DNA of 64,000 nt from Paracoccus tibetensis (lineage in GTDB: Bacteria; Pseudomonadota; Alphaproteobacteria; Rhodobacterales; Rhodobacteraceae), in the NCBI RefSeq assembly GCF_900102505.1, contig NZ_FMVT01000003.1, forward strand, positions 186,001-250,000. The letters run 5' to 3'. Numbering within the stretch: position 1 is the first letter of the stretch; every line of letters begins with the position of its first letter. Of this stretch, positions 1 through 7,794 are shown in pieces. The position numbers and the translations under genes were made by a program. The notes beneath the pieces were generated by a model, which saw only the letters and a list, made by a program, of their open reading frames with translations, ran no database searches and had not been told where the DNA came from.

Positions 1-2
1 CA

Positions 3-317
3 ATTTCGAACCCGTCCGATTCGGATTGGGGCCGCAAGCAGCTGACGGCCTATCTGGGCGAGGACCGGGACAGCTGGCGGGCGCATGACGCCTCGATCCT
101 GATGGCCGAGCGCGGCTATCCGGGCGAGGTGCTGATCGATCAGGGCGCGAGCGACCAGTTCCTCGACCTGCTCAAGCCGGAAACGCTGGCCGAGGCGATG
201 ATGAAGCGCCGCCAGCCCGGGCAGTTCCGCATGCAGCCCGGCTTCGATCACAGCTACTGGTTCGTGCAGTCCTTCATCGCCGACCACGTCTTCTGGCACG
301 CTGAACGCCTCGGCTGA
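3..317 (+). CDS. fghA: S-formylglutathione hydrolase, C-terminal part
   Basis: This is the 3' end of a gene that begins before the window; the reading frame is open from base 3. The product hydrolyses S-formylglutathione to formate and glutathione in the cytoplasm, the last step of glutathione-dependent formaldehyde oxidation. The visible part has the esterase-D-type block SNPSDSDWGRKQLTAYLGED and the C-terminal FDHSYWFVQSFIADH, whose His is the expected catalytic histidine of the alpha/beta-hydrolase triad. Only the last ~104 residues are present, so the nucleophile Ser cannot be checked. It lies directly upstream of xoxF, and fghA beside xoxF/cytochrome c genes is known in Paracoccus denitrificans. 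Confidence 0.9.
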   Translation: MSNPSDSDWGRKQLTAYLGEDRDSWRAHDASILMAERGYPGEVLIDQGASDQFLDLLKPETLAEAMMKRRQPGQFRMQPGFDHSYWFVQSFIADHVFWHAERLG

Positions 318-343
318 GGCAATTGCCGATCATTCCCGGGCGC

Positions 344-376
344 CTTGCCATTACCTCGTAAGACTTTAGGGGCAAG
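344..376. promoter_or_regulatory. Dyad elements in the xoxF leader
   Basis: The gap between fghA and xoxF holds CTTGCC (344-349) and its inverted copy GGCAAG (371-376). A smaller dyad, TTAC-N3-GTAA, lies inside it at 351-361. This may be an operator for the xoxF operon. No clear sigma70 promoter is evident, although TTGACG occurs at 392-397. The function is inferred from position only. Confidence 0.3.
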
Positions 377-484
377 TGGTGGGGCGCTCGATTGACGTTG
401 GAGGGGGTGCATCCAACAGTTGGGCATGGATCGAAGCCGGGGGAGGAGAACCGCGGCCGGATGTCCAAGCGGAGGAGCACTTCA

Positions 485-2287
485 ATGAAACATCTGCTGA
501 ACAGTGCGGCGGTCGCACTGCTTCTGACGGGCGTATCGGCTCACGCCAACGAAAGCGTCCTGACCGAGACTGCCAAGCCCGAGCAATGGGCGATCCAGAC
601 GGGCGACTACGCCAACACGCGCTATTCGGAACTGGACCAGATCAACCGCGAGAACGTCGGCGACCTGCGCGTCGCCTGGACCTTCTCGACCGGCGTGCTG
701 CGCGGGCACGAGGGCGGGCCGCTCGTGGTCGGCAACATGATGTATGTCCACACGCCGTTCCCGAACAACATCTTTGCGCTGGATCTCAGCGACAACGGGC
801 GGATCGTCTGGCGCCACACGCCGCAGCAGGATCCCGAAGTCATCGCCGTGATGTGCTGCGACACGGTCTATCGCGGCGTCGCCTATGCCGACGGCATGAT
901 CCTGTCGCACCAGGCCGACACCACGCTGGTGGCGCTGGACGCGATGACGGGCGAAGAGAAATGGTCCGTGCAGACGGGCGACCCGGCGATCGGCGAGACG
1001 AACACCGCCACCGTGATGCCGGTGGGCGACAAGGTGCTGGTCGGCGTCTCGGGCGGCGAATACGGCGTGCGCGGCCGGATCACGGCCTACAACCTCTCGG
1101 ACGGGTCCGAGGCGTGGAAGGCCTACTCCACCGGGCCCGACGACGAGATGCTGGTGAACCCGGAAACCACCATGCACCTCGGCCAGCCGATCGGCGCCGA
1201 CAGCTCGCTGAACAGCTGGGAAGGCGATCAGTGGAAGATCGGCGGCGGCACGACCTGGGGCTGGTTCAGCTATGACCCGGACCTGAACCTCGTCTATTAC
1301 GGCACCGGCAACCCCTCGACCTGGAACCCCAGCCAGCGTCCCGGCGACAACCGCTGGTCCATGACCATCATGGCTCGCGACGTCGACACGGGCGAGGCGA
1401 AGTGGTTCTACCAGAAGACCCCGCATGACGAGTGGGACTATGACGGCGTCAACGAGAACATCCTCGTGGACAAGGAAATCGACGGGCAGGAGCGCAAGCT
1501 TCTGGTGAACTTCGACCGCAACGGCTTCGCCTACACGCTGGACCGCGAGACGGGCGAGCTGCTGGTGGCCGAGAAGTTCGATCCGGCGGTCAACTGGGCG
1601 ACCCATGTCGAGATGGACCCGAACTCGGACCAGTACGGCCGCCCGCAAGTCGTGGCCGAGTACTCGACCGCCCAGAACGGCGAGGACACCAACACGGAAG
1701 GCGTCTGCCCGGCCGCCCTTGGCAGCAAGGACCAGCAGCCGGCCGCCTATTCGCCGAAGACGGGCCTCTTCTACGTGCCGACCAACCACGTCTGCATGGA
1801 CTACGAGCCGTTCCGCGTCAGCTACACCGCCGGCCAGCCCTATGTCGGGGCGACGCTGTCGATGTATCCGGCTCCGGACAGCCACGGCGGCATGGGCAAC
1901 TTCATTGCCTGGGACGCGGTCGAGGGCGAGATCAAGTGGTCGCTGCCCGAGAAGTTCTCGGTCTGGTCGGGCGCCCTGGCGACCGCGGGCGACGTGGTCT
2001 TCTACGGCACGCTGGAAGGCTTCCTGAAGGCGGTCGATGCCGAGACGGGCGAGGAGCTCTACAGCTTCAAGACTCCGTCGGGCATCATCGGCAACACCAT
2101 GACCTACGAGCATGACGGCAAGCAGTACATCGCCGTCCTGTCCGGGGTCGGGGGCTGGGCCGGGATCGGTCTGGCGGCCGGTCTGACCAACCCGAACGAC
2201 GGTCTGGGCGCCGTGGGCGGCTATGCCGCGCTCAGCGACTACACCGAACTCGGCGGTCAGCTGACCGTGTTCGAGCTGCCGGGCTGA
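485..2287 (+). CDS. xoxF: Lanthanide-dependent PQQ methanol dehydrogenase XoxF
   Basis: This is a periplasmic eight-bladed quinoprotein of 600 residues that oxidises methanol with PQQ and a metal. The ATG at 485 is chosen because GGAGGAG sits 7 bases upstream and it opens a clean signal peptide ending near SAHA. The vicinal disulfide Cys124-Cys125 (VMCCDT) that packs on PQQ is present. The motif WDYDG gives catalytic Asp318 plus Asp320; the second Asp, two residues after the catalytic one, is the XoxF hallmark that coordinates a lanthanide and is Ala in calcium-type MxaF. Its neighbours are a cytochrome c and a XoxJ gene, the classic xoxFGJ order. No mxaF-type gene is seen in the window. Family assignment is very secure; lanthanide use is inferred from Asp320. 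Confidence 0.97.
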   Translation: MKHLLNSAAVALLLTGVSAHANESVLTETAKPEQWAIQTGDYANTRYSELDQINRENVGDLRVAWTFSTGVLRGHEGGPLVVGNMMYVHTPFPNNIFALDLSDNGRIVWRHTPQQDPEVIAVMCCDTVYRGVAYADGMILSHQADTTLVALDAMTGEEKWSVQTGDPAIGETNTATVMPVGDKVLVGVSGGEYGVRGRITAYNLSDGSEAWKAYSTGPDDEMLVNPETTMHLGQPIGADSSLNSWEGDQWKIGGGTTWGWFSYDPDLNLVYYGTGNPSTWNPSQRPGDNRWSMTIMARDVDTGEAKWFYQKTPHDEWDYDGVNENILVDKEIDGQERKLLVNFDRNGFAYTLDRETGELLVAEKFDPAVNWATHVEMDPNSDQYGRPQVVAEYSTAQNGEDTNTEGVCPAALGSKDQQPAAYSPKTGLFYVPTNHVCMDYEPFRVSYTAGQPYVGATLSMYPAPDSHGGMGNFIAWDAVEGEIKWSLPEKFSVWSGALATAGDVVFYGTLEGFLKAVDAETGEELYSFKTPSGIIGNTMTYEHDGKQYIAVLSGVGGWAGIGLAAGLTNPNDGLGAVGGYAALSDYTELGGQLTVFELPG

Positions 2288-2349
2288 GGCCGGGACCCGC
2301 GGAACCTCATACCTTAGTTCCGCACGCGTCAAGTTGATCTGGAGAGGAG

Positions 2350-2374
2350 CCGCCCCGGGGATAAACTGGGGCGG
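2350..2374 (+). terminator. Intercistronic hairpin between xoxF and xoxG
   Basis: CCGCCCC (2350-2356) and GGGGCGG (2368-2374) form a 7-bp perfect stem with an 11-base loop, followed by TTCTGTCT. It lies in the 134-bp gap after xoxF. It may act as a partial terminator or as a 3' stabiliser that keeps xoxF mRNA more abundant than downstream messages. The role is inferred. Confidence 0.45.
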
Positions 2375-2421
2375 TTCTGTCTGAGGAGAGCAGGCAGACC
2401 AACCCCTTGGGAGGAATCACG

Positions 2422-3087
2422 ATGAAATCCATCACCAGTCTGAGCGCGCTGCTTCTGGGCGTCTCGCTGGCCGGCGCCGCGCTGGCTCAGGCCACCGGGG
2501 AAGCTCCGCCCGCCGAGGCTGGCGCCGGCGCAGCGGCCGCCGTGTCGGGCGCCGCCGAGGCACCGGCGGCGACGGAGACGGAGACGGCCGAAGGCGAAGG
2601 CATGGCCGACGAGGAAGAGGTCGAGGTGGCCGAGGGCCAGACCCTCATGCCGAGCGGGCATGACATCCGTGCGGTCGAGATGGTCGACGGCCGGTGGGTC
2701 AACGACGAGGGCATCCCGACCTTCAACGTCGAGGACGACGGCACCGTCGACTTCGCGACCTTCAACGGCTTCCGCCGCTATCATGCCGAATGCCATGTCT
2801 GCCACGGTCCCGACGGCGAGGGCTCGACCTATGCGCCGGCCCTGAAGAACTCGGTGCTCCGCATGGACTATTACGACTTCATGCAGGTGGTGGCGTCGGG
2901 CAAGCAGTCCTCGAACTCGGTGATGCCGGCCTTCGGGACGAACAAGAACGTCTGGTGCTACATCGACGACATCTACACCTACCTCGTGGCTCATGGCACC
3001 GAGACGATCCCGCGGGGACGCCCCGCGCAGCGCGCCGACAAGCCCGAGGAGTATACGGCGATCGAAGACGCCTGCATGTCGAGCTGA
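2422..3087 (+). CDS. xoxG: Periplasmic cytochrome c (XoxG / c-553i type)
   Basis: This 221-residue class-I cytochrome c is the likely electron acceptor of XoxF. The ATG at 2422 follows GGGAGG and gives a signal peptide ending near ALAQ. The mature protein begins with an unusual ~50-residue Ala/Glu-rich acidic stretch. The haem-binding CHVCH is at 124-128, and the Met of SVMPAFG is the likely sixth ligand. Sequence order and the acidic N-terminus fit CycB (cytochrome c-553i) of P. denitrificans, which is encoded next to xoxF. The TGA ends 4 bases before the ATG of xoxJ, so the genes are co-transcribed. Confidence 0.88.
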   Translation: MKSITSLSALLLGVSLAGAALAQATGEAPPAEAGAGAAAAVSGAAEAPAATETETAEGEGMADEEEVEVAEGQTLMPSGHDIRAVEMVDGRWVNDEGIPTFNVEDDGTVDFATFNGFRRYHAECHVCHGPDGEGSTYAPALKNSVLRMDYYDFMQVVASGKQSSNSVMPAFGTNKNVWCYIDDIYTYLVAHGTETIPRGRPAQRADKPEEYTAIEDACMSS

Positions 3088-3091
3088 CGGC

Positions 3092-3916
3092 ATGACCCTC
3101 ACGCGCATCCTTGCCGGCGCGGCCCTGGCGCTGTCGGTGCTGCTGCCCGCGGCGGCGCCGGCGCAGGTCGCCGATCTCAGGTCGACGACGCAGCTGCGGG
3201 TCTGCGCCGACCCGGCCAACAAGCCAATGTCGGCCGAGGATCTCAGCGGGTTCGAGAACAAGCTGGCGGACTACGTGGGCGAGCAGCTCGGCCTGCCCGT
3301 GACCTATGCCTGGTTCCCCTCGGGCATGGGCTTCATCACCCGAACCCTCAGGGCCGGCACCTGCGACGTGGTGATGGGCTATGCCCAGGGCGACGAGCTG
3401 GTGCAGAACACGAACCACTACTACACCTCGGTCTACGGCATCGTGACGCGGCGCGACGGGCCACTGGCCGCCGTGGACCGCCTGACCGATCCCGCCTTGC
3501 AGGATCAGGACATCGGCGTCGTCGCGGGCACGCCGCCCGCCTCGCACCTGGCGCGGGCGGGGCTGGCGGCCCGGATGCGGGGGGCGGACCTTTTCGTCGA
3601 CCGCCGCGTCGAGGACCCGGTCGGTACCATGCTGGCGCAGGTCAAGGACGGCACGCTCGGCGCCGCCGTGCTGTGGGGGCCGCTGGCCGGCCCGCGCGTC
3701 AAGGACGATCCGGAGCTGCAGTTCACCCCGCTTCTGAAGGAGGAGGGAGGGCCGCGGCTCTTCTACCGCATCACGATGGGGGTGCGGCTGGAAGAGCAGG
3801 AATGGAAGCGCGAGCTGAACAGCCTGATCCGCCGCAACCAAGACCAGATCAACGCCATCCTGCACGAGGCCGGCGTGCCGCTCGTCGACGACTATGGCCG
3901 CGAGGTGCTGCCGTGA
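3092..3916 (+). CDS. xoxJ: XoxJ, periplasmic binding-protein-like partner of XoxF
   Basis: This 274-residue secreted protein has the fold of an ABC solute-binding protein and belongs to the MxaJ/XoxJ family of quinoprotein-dehydrogenase-associated proteins. The signal peptide ends at AAPAQ, and the family start LRVCADPANKPMS follows, with VVMGYAQGDE in the middle. XoxJ is thought to help activate XoxF or assemble it with the cytochrome; the exact reaction is not known. The start at 3092 is chosen for its signal peptide and its position just after xoxG. Its stop overlaps the GTG start of the next gene (GTGA). Confidence 0.88.
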   Translation: MTLTRILAGAALALSVLLPAAAPAQVADLRSTTQLRVCADPANKPMSAEDLSGFENKLADYVGEQLGLPVTYAWFPSGMGFITRTLRAGTCDVVMGYAQGDELVQNTNHYYTSVYGIVTRRDGPLAAVDRLTDPALQDQDIGVVAGTPPASHLARAGLAARMRGADLFVDRRVEDPVGTMLAQVKDGTLGAAVLWGPLAGPRVKDDPELQFTPLLKEEGGPRLFYRITMGVRLEEQEWKRELNSLIRRNQDQINAILHEAGVPLVDDYGREVLP

Positions 3917-4464
3917 ACTGGCGCCTCGCCGCCGCCAGCTTGCTGGTCGCCCTCGGCACCGGCACGATGGCGCGGCCGCAGCCCGTGGCCGAGCCGGACG
4001 GCTACCGGGGCGAGCCCTACCGCGCCCCGGTCCCGGCCACGCTGGCGGGCGCGCGGGTGATCGACGCGTCCGAGGCGATCCGCCTCCATGCCGCGGGCGC
4101 CGCCGTCTTCCTGGACATCCTGCCCCGGAAGGCGCGACCCGAGGGTTTGCCCGCGGACACCGTCTGGCGCGAGCCTCGGCACGAATCGATCCCCGGCGCG
4201 CTGTGGCTGTGGAACACCGGCTACCAGCGCCTCGCGCCCGAGGAGGAGGCGCGGCTGCGCGCCGGCCTGCGCCAGGTCCGCCGCGACTTCCCCGGCCTGC
4301 CGGTGATCTTCTTCTGCCGCAGCGACTGCTGGATGAGTTGGAACGCCGCCAAGCGCGCCGTCGAATGGGGCGAGCTGGACGTGATCTGGTTTCCCGGCGG
4401 CATCGAGGCTTGGGAAGAGGCCGACGGCCCGCCCCTCGTCACCGTGACTGCCTTCGACCCGTGA
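3913..4464 (+). CDS. PQQ-dependent catabolism-associated CXXCW-motif protein (rhodanese-like)
   Basis: This 183-residue secreted protein starts with GTG at 3913, overlapping the xoxJ stop by 3 bases. A signal sequence is followed by a rhodanese-like fold. The active-site-like loop FFCRSDCWMSWNAAKRA has Cys135, Cys139 and Trp140, that is C-x3-C-W. Proteins of this type recur in gene clusters for PQQ-dependent alcohol oxidation, but their reaction is unknown. A role in thiol or disulfide chemistry on XoxF or XoxG is a guess. The 3' end overlaps the convergent propeller gene by 26 bp. Confidence 0.82.
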   Translation: MNWRLAAASLLVALGTGTMARPQPVAEPDGYRGEPYRAPVPATLAGARVIDASEAIRLHAAGAAVFLDILPRKARPEGLPADTVWREPRHESIPGALWLWNTGYQRLAPEEEARLRAGLRQVRRDFPGLPVIFFCRSDCWMSWNAAKRAVEWGELDVIWFPGGIEAWEEADGPPLVTVTAFDP

Positions 4465-5392
4465 ACTGCCCGAACGCGCGCGGCCCCGCCGGCATCGCCA
4501 GCTCGGCCCTCGGCTCCAGCGTCACGGCGTCGATGATCGTGAGCGTGTCGCTGTCCCAGTTGGCCACCGCCACGCCGCTGTCGTCGGGCAGGGCGGCGAT
4601 ACCCTCGGGGTAACCGCCAAGATCGACCTCGCCCAACAGGTCAAGACTTGCCGCATCGAAGATGGTGACGCTGCCGCCATACTGGTTGGTCACGAAGCCC
4701 TTTCCGCCGGCGAAGGCCACGGCATAGGGATGGCTGCCGGTCGGCAGGCTGCCCGTCAGCGTGCCGAGTGCCGGATCGATGCGAGAGACGCGGTTGCCCT
4801 GCACATCCGCCGTCCACAGCGCCCCTGCCGCAAAGGTGATCCCGAAGGGATGCGCGCCGGCCGTCGCCACGCGGTGCAGAAGACGCCCGCCCGCCATGTC
4901 GAAGATGCTGACCGCATCGGAGTCTCGGTCGGCGGTGGCGACCAGCCCTGCCGCCGCATCCACCGCCACGCCGGCCGGGGCCGCGCCGGTCTCGGCCTGC
5001 CAGACCTCGCTCAGGTCCGGTGCCAGCCGCAGCAGCCGGCCGCCGAACCAGTCGGTGACGAACACGCCGCCATCCCCGGTCGCGGCCAGACCGAAGGCAC
5101 CTTCGCCCAAGGCACGCTCGGCCAGCGGCGCGAGGTCTTCCCCCAAGACATGCAGATGCCCGGTATCGGCCGCGATCACGAAGATGCGCCCATGCCCTGG
5201 GTCATAGGCGACCGGGGCCGGAGCGCCGGGAATATCCGCCTCCGCGATCACCTCGAGCGTCGAGAGGTCCACGAGGCTCAGGCGGTCGGCCGTCTGCGAG
5301 GTCACTGCCGCAAGATCCTGCGCCAGGGCCGGGGCCGCCAGCAGCAGCAAGCCGGCCGAGGCGCCGCGGAACAGCTTACTCCACGCGACCAA
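4439..5392 (-). CDS. Secreted beta-propeller (YVTN/NHL-like) protein
   Basis: This 317-residue protein has a signal peptide (cleavage near ALAQ). It then shows repeats of about 40 residues with turns such as TADRDSDAVSIFD, TADVQGNRVSRIDP, VTNQYGGSVTIFD and VANWDSDTLTIID, typical of a seven-bladed YVTN propeller. The function is unknown; such propellers accompany PQQ dehydrogenase systems and are predicted periplasmic. It is the last gene of a three-gene minus-strand operon, and its start overlaps the end of the SRPBCC gene by 17 bp. It converges on the CXXXCW gene. Confidence 0.8.
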   Translation of the reverse strand: MVAWSKLFRGASAGLLLLAAPALAQDLAAVTSQTADRLSLVDLSTLEVIAEADIPGAPAPVAYDPGHGRIFVIAADTGHLHVLGEDLAPLAERALGEGAFGLAATGDGGVFVTDWFGGRLLRLAPDLSEVWQAETGAAPAGVAVDAAAGLVATADRDSDAVSIFDMAGGRLLHRVATAGAHPFGITFAAGALWTADVQGNRVSRIDPALGTLTGSLPTGSHPYAVAFAGGKGFVTNQYGGSVTIFDAASLDLLGEVDLGGYPEGIAALPDDSGVAVANWDSDTLTIIDAVTLEPRAELAMPAGPRAFGQFTGRRQSR

Positions 5393-5930
5393 ATCGTTCG
5401 GCCAGCGCGTCGATCCCCGCTTGGTAGATGCCGTTCACCGCCGCCACCGCGGCGTCGTCGTTCAGCTCGGCCGGGGGGTCGTTGTTCGGAAAGCCCCGAT
5501 AGAAGCCGCCGCGCCAGACGAACTCGGCCCGGCCGTCATTGTCCTTGACCTGCATGGTCGAGGAGTAGTTCGTGACCGGGATCACCGCCACGTCGACCTC
5601 GGTGATCATGTAGCGCAGGGTCATCTTCTCGTCGTCGCGGCCGAGGAGAACCTCGGTGATGGTCGGATCGCCCTCTGCGGCCAGGGTCAGCACGCGGGTG
5701 GATTCCTCAGGAACGTCCGCCGGCGCGCCTTCGGGCTCCATCCGGGTGGCGGCGATGGCGGGGTGCCAGCTCATGTCGTCGAAGCGGCCGACGACCTCCC
5801 AGACCTCGGCCGGCGTCGCGTCGAGGATCACCGACATCTCGGCCTTCTGGCGCGAGGGGCCATGCGCCATCGCGGCACCGGCCAGCAACACCGTCGCGCC
5901 GAGCGCCGCGGCTAGAACCTGTCTCATCAT
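5376..5930 (-). CDS. Secreted SRPBCC-fold protein
   Basis: This 184-residue protein has a signal peptide (cleavage near AMAHG). It is followed by a START/Bet-v1-like domain that begins VILDATPAEVWEVVGRFDDM and includes MSWHPAI, as in polyketide-cyclase/dehydrase-type SRPBCC proteins. That fold binds hydrophobic ligands. MxaD of methanol-oxidation clusters is a periplasmic protein of the same fold and supports the dehydrogenase-cytochrome interaction, so a similar role is plausible but unproven here. It is the middle gene of the minus-strand trio. Confidence 0.75.
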   Translation of the reverse strand: MMRQVLAAALGATVLLAGAAMAHGPSRQKAEMSVILDATPAEVWEVVGRFDDMSWHPAIAATRMEPEGAPADVPEESTRVLTLAAEGDPTITEVLLGRDDEKMTLRYMITEVDVAVIPVTNYSSTMQVKDNDGRAEFVWRGGFYRGFPNNDPPAELNDDAAVAAVNGIYQAGIDALAERFGRVE

Positions 5931-5936
5931 ACTGTG

Positions 5937-6443
5937 TCAGTCCTCCCGGAAGATAATGTTGCGCAGCAGGTAGCTGTAGCCGCGCTGGTAGGCCTCGTCG
6001 GTGTTGCCCCGCACGTCCACGGCCCCGGCGCGCAGCTGCCGCCCCGTTTCGGCCTCGCGGATGTAGAGGTTCACCGACTGGATCAGGTTTGACACCTTCT
6101 GCACCTCGCCCGAGATGGCGTAGTCGCTGCCCATCTCGGCCGCGATCTTGCTGTCGGCGCCGTTGGAATGCACCGGGTTCCTGATCCGCGCGACCCGCTC
6201 TGCGTCGGGCTCGCGCAGATCGAAGCCGCGTTCGGTCAGGGCAGCGGCGATGTACTCCTCGATCATCTCGATCCGCGCCGTCTCGTCCGCGCGCAGGCCG
6301 TTGATCGCGCCCTCGGTCGAGGTGTCGATGTAGTGGATGCCGAACCATGTCGCGCTGCCGGGCGGGGGCGGGGCGTCCGCCCCTGCGGGGCCGGCCAGTG
6401 CGGAACCGACGAGCAGGGCGATGGCGATCAGGTTGCGTCTCAT
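5937..6443 (-). CDS. Secreted DUF3280/DUF2380-like protein
   Basis: This 168-residue protein has a signal peptide (cleavage near AGADA). The conserved-looking core reads IDTSTEGAINGLRADETAR, followed by an amphipathic helix and a C-terminal GYSYLLRNIIF. The pattern agrees with the DUF3280/DUF2380 family seen near PQQ-dependent dehydrogenases; no function is known. It is the first gene of the minus-strand trio, 6 bp upstream of the SRPBCC gene, and is divergent from the 6582 gene. The family name is moderately certain, the function unassigned. Confidence 0.65.
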   Translation of the reverse strand: MRRNLIAIALLVGSALAGPAGADAPPPPGSATWFGIHYIDTSTEGAINGLRADETARIEMIEEYIAAALTERGFDLREPDAERVARIRNPVHSNGADSKIAAEMGSDYAISGEVQKVSNLIQSVNLYIREAETGRQLRAGAVDVRGNTDEAYQRGYSYLLRNIIFRED

Positions 6444-6457
6444 GGCTCGACCATGCG

Positions 6458-6518
6458 CCGGTGCGGCAGGGTCGTCTATCAGACAAAGGGTTTAGCCAAA
6501 TCTTCCCGCCCGCACCGG
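6458..6518. promoter_or_regulatory. Inverted repeat in the divergent promoter region of the two C1 operons
   Basis: CCGGTGCGG (6458-6466) and its exact inverted copy CCGCACCGG (6510-6518) flank the centre of the 138-bp gap between the minus-strand trio and the plus-strand ABC operon. Such a spaced dyad may be a binding site for a shared regulator. No promoter boxes could be assigned with confidence. Confidence 0.35.
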
Positions 6519-6581
6519 GAACAAAAACAGGCTTTACGGCGCGGCGGCCAGCGCCTCAAAATGCAGCAGGGAGATGAGGAC

Positions 6582-7769
6582 ATGCGGTTGAAATTCATCC
6601 AGCTTCTGGCAGGCGCGGCGCTTCTGGCCCTTCCCGCCCACGCCCAGCAGCCCGAGCCGGTGCAGATCCCGGCCGCCGTGCTGCGCGTGGACGAGACGCG
6701 CCTGCCGCCCCTGTCGCGCCTTGACCTGCCGCCGCCCGATCTGGGCTTCGCCGGCGCGCGGCTGGCCATGGACGACAACGACACGACCGGGCGCTTCATG
6801 GGCCAGGACTTCGAGGCGATCGAGGTTACCGCCACCCCGGACACCGCCGCCGCCGAGATGCAGGCGATCCTCGATCAGGGGATCGAGTTCATCGTGCTGC
6901 TGGCCGACGACGCGACGACGCTGGCCCTGTCCGATCAGGCCGGGGCCGGGGTGATGGTCTTCAACGCCGGCGCACGGGGCGACAACCTGCGCGGCGCCGA
7001 CTGCCGCTTCAACATGATCCATGTCGCGCCCAGCCACGCGATGCTGACCGACGCGATGGCGCAGTTCCTGATGTGGAAGAGCTGGCCGCGCTGGTTCCTG
7101 ATCCATGGCAGCCACCCCGAGGACCAAGCGCTGGCCGACGCCTGGCGCCGCGCCGCCGCCAAGTTCGGCGCCCGCATCGTGGAAGAGCGCGAGTTCGAGG
7201 ATACCGGCGGCGCCCGCCGCACCGATTCGGGCCATGTGCAGGTGCAGGCGCAGATGCCGGTCTTCACGCAGCGCGCGTCCGAGCATGACGTGGTCATCGC
7301 CGCCGACGAGGCGGACGTCTTCGCCAACCATCTGCCCTACCTGACCTGGGATCCGCGCCCCGTCGCGGGCTCGGCCGGGCTGGTGCCGCGCAGCTGGCAC
7401 CCGGCGATGGAGGCCTGGGGCGGCACGCAGTTTCAGAACCGCTTCGAGCGCCTGGCGAACCGGCAGATGCGCGAGGAGGACTACCAGGTCTGGCTGTCCC
7501 TGCGCATGGTGGGCGAGGCCGCGACCCGCACCCAGTCCGGCGATCCCGAGGTGCTGAAAGAGTTCATCCTCTCGCCCGAGTTCGACGTCGCCGGCTTCAA
7601 GGGCCAGGCGCTGACGGTGCGGGACTGGGACCACCAGCTGCGCCAGCCGATCCTGCTGACGACGGGGGCGCTGACCACTTCGGTCAGCCCGCAGGACCAG
7701 TATCTGCACCAGACCAGCGCGCTCGACACCCTGGGCTTCGACCGCCCCGAGACCCAGTGCCGGTTCTGA
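6582..7769 (+). CDS. ABC transporter substrate-binding protein, PQQ-dehydrogenase-associated
   Basis: This 395-residue secreted protein has the branched-chain-amino-acid-receptor-like fold. The start at 6582 gives the signal peptide MRLKFIQLLAGAALLALPAHAQ with a purine-rich site upstream; an in-frame ATG at 6561 is less likely. Landmarks are LAMDDNDTTGRFMGQ, FIVLLADDATTLALSDQ and RSWHPAMEAWGGTQFQNRF. It matches the family of binding proteins tied to PQQ-dependent alcohol dehydrogenase systems. The ligand is unknown. It heads a six-gene operon that includes an ABC ATPase and permease, though the permease is of the exporter type. Confidence 0.8.
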   Translation: MRLKFIQLLAGAALLALPAHAQQPEPVQIPAAVLRVDETRLPPLSRLDLPPPDLGFAGARLAMDDNDTTGRFMGQDFEAIEVTATPDTAAAEMQAILDQGIEFIVLLADDATTLALSDQAGAGVMVFNAGARGDNLRGADCRFNMIHVAPSHAMLTDAMAQFLMWKSWPRWFLIHGSHPEDQALADAWRRAAAKFGARIVEEREFEDTGGARRTDSGHVQVQAQMPVFTQRASEHDVVIAADEADVFANHLPYLTWDPRPVAGSAGLVPRSWHPAMEAWGGTQFQNRFERLANRQMREEDYQVWLSLRMVGEAATRTQSGDPEVLKEFILSPEFDVAGFKGQALTVRDWDHQLRQPILLTTGALTTSVSPQDQYLHQTSALDTLGFDRPETQCRF

Positions 7770-7794
7770 CGAGCCATATTTTCAAGAGGACGCC

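Noticed and set aside
482..2332. Long minus-strand open frame opposite xoxF (616 codons)
   Set aside because: It mirrors the codon structure of xoxF in GC-rich DNA, has no family motif and no ribosome site.
2329..3865. Minus-strand open frames opposite xoxG and xoxJ
   Set aside because: Arg/Gly/His-rich shadow translations of genuine plus-strand genes.
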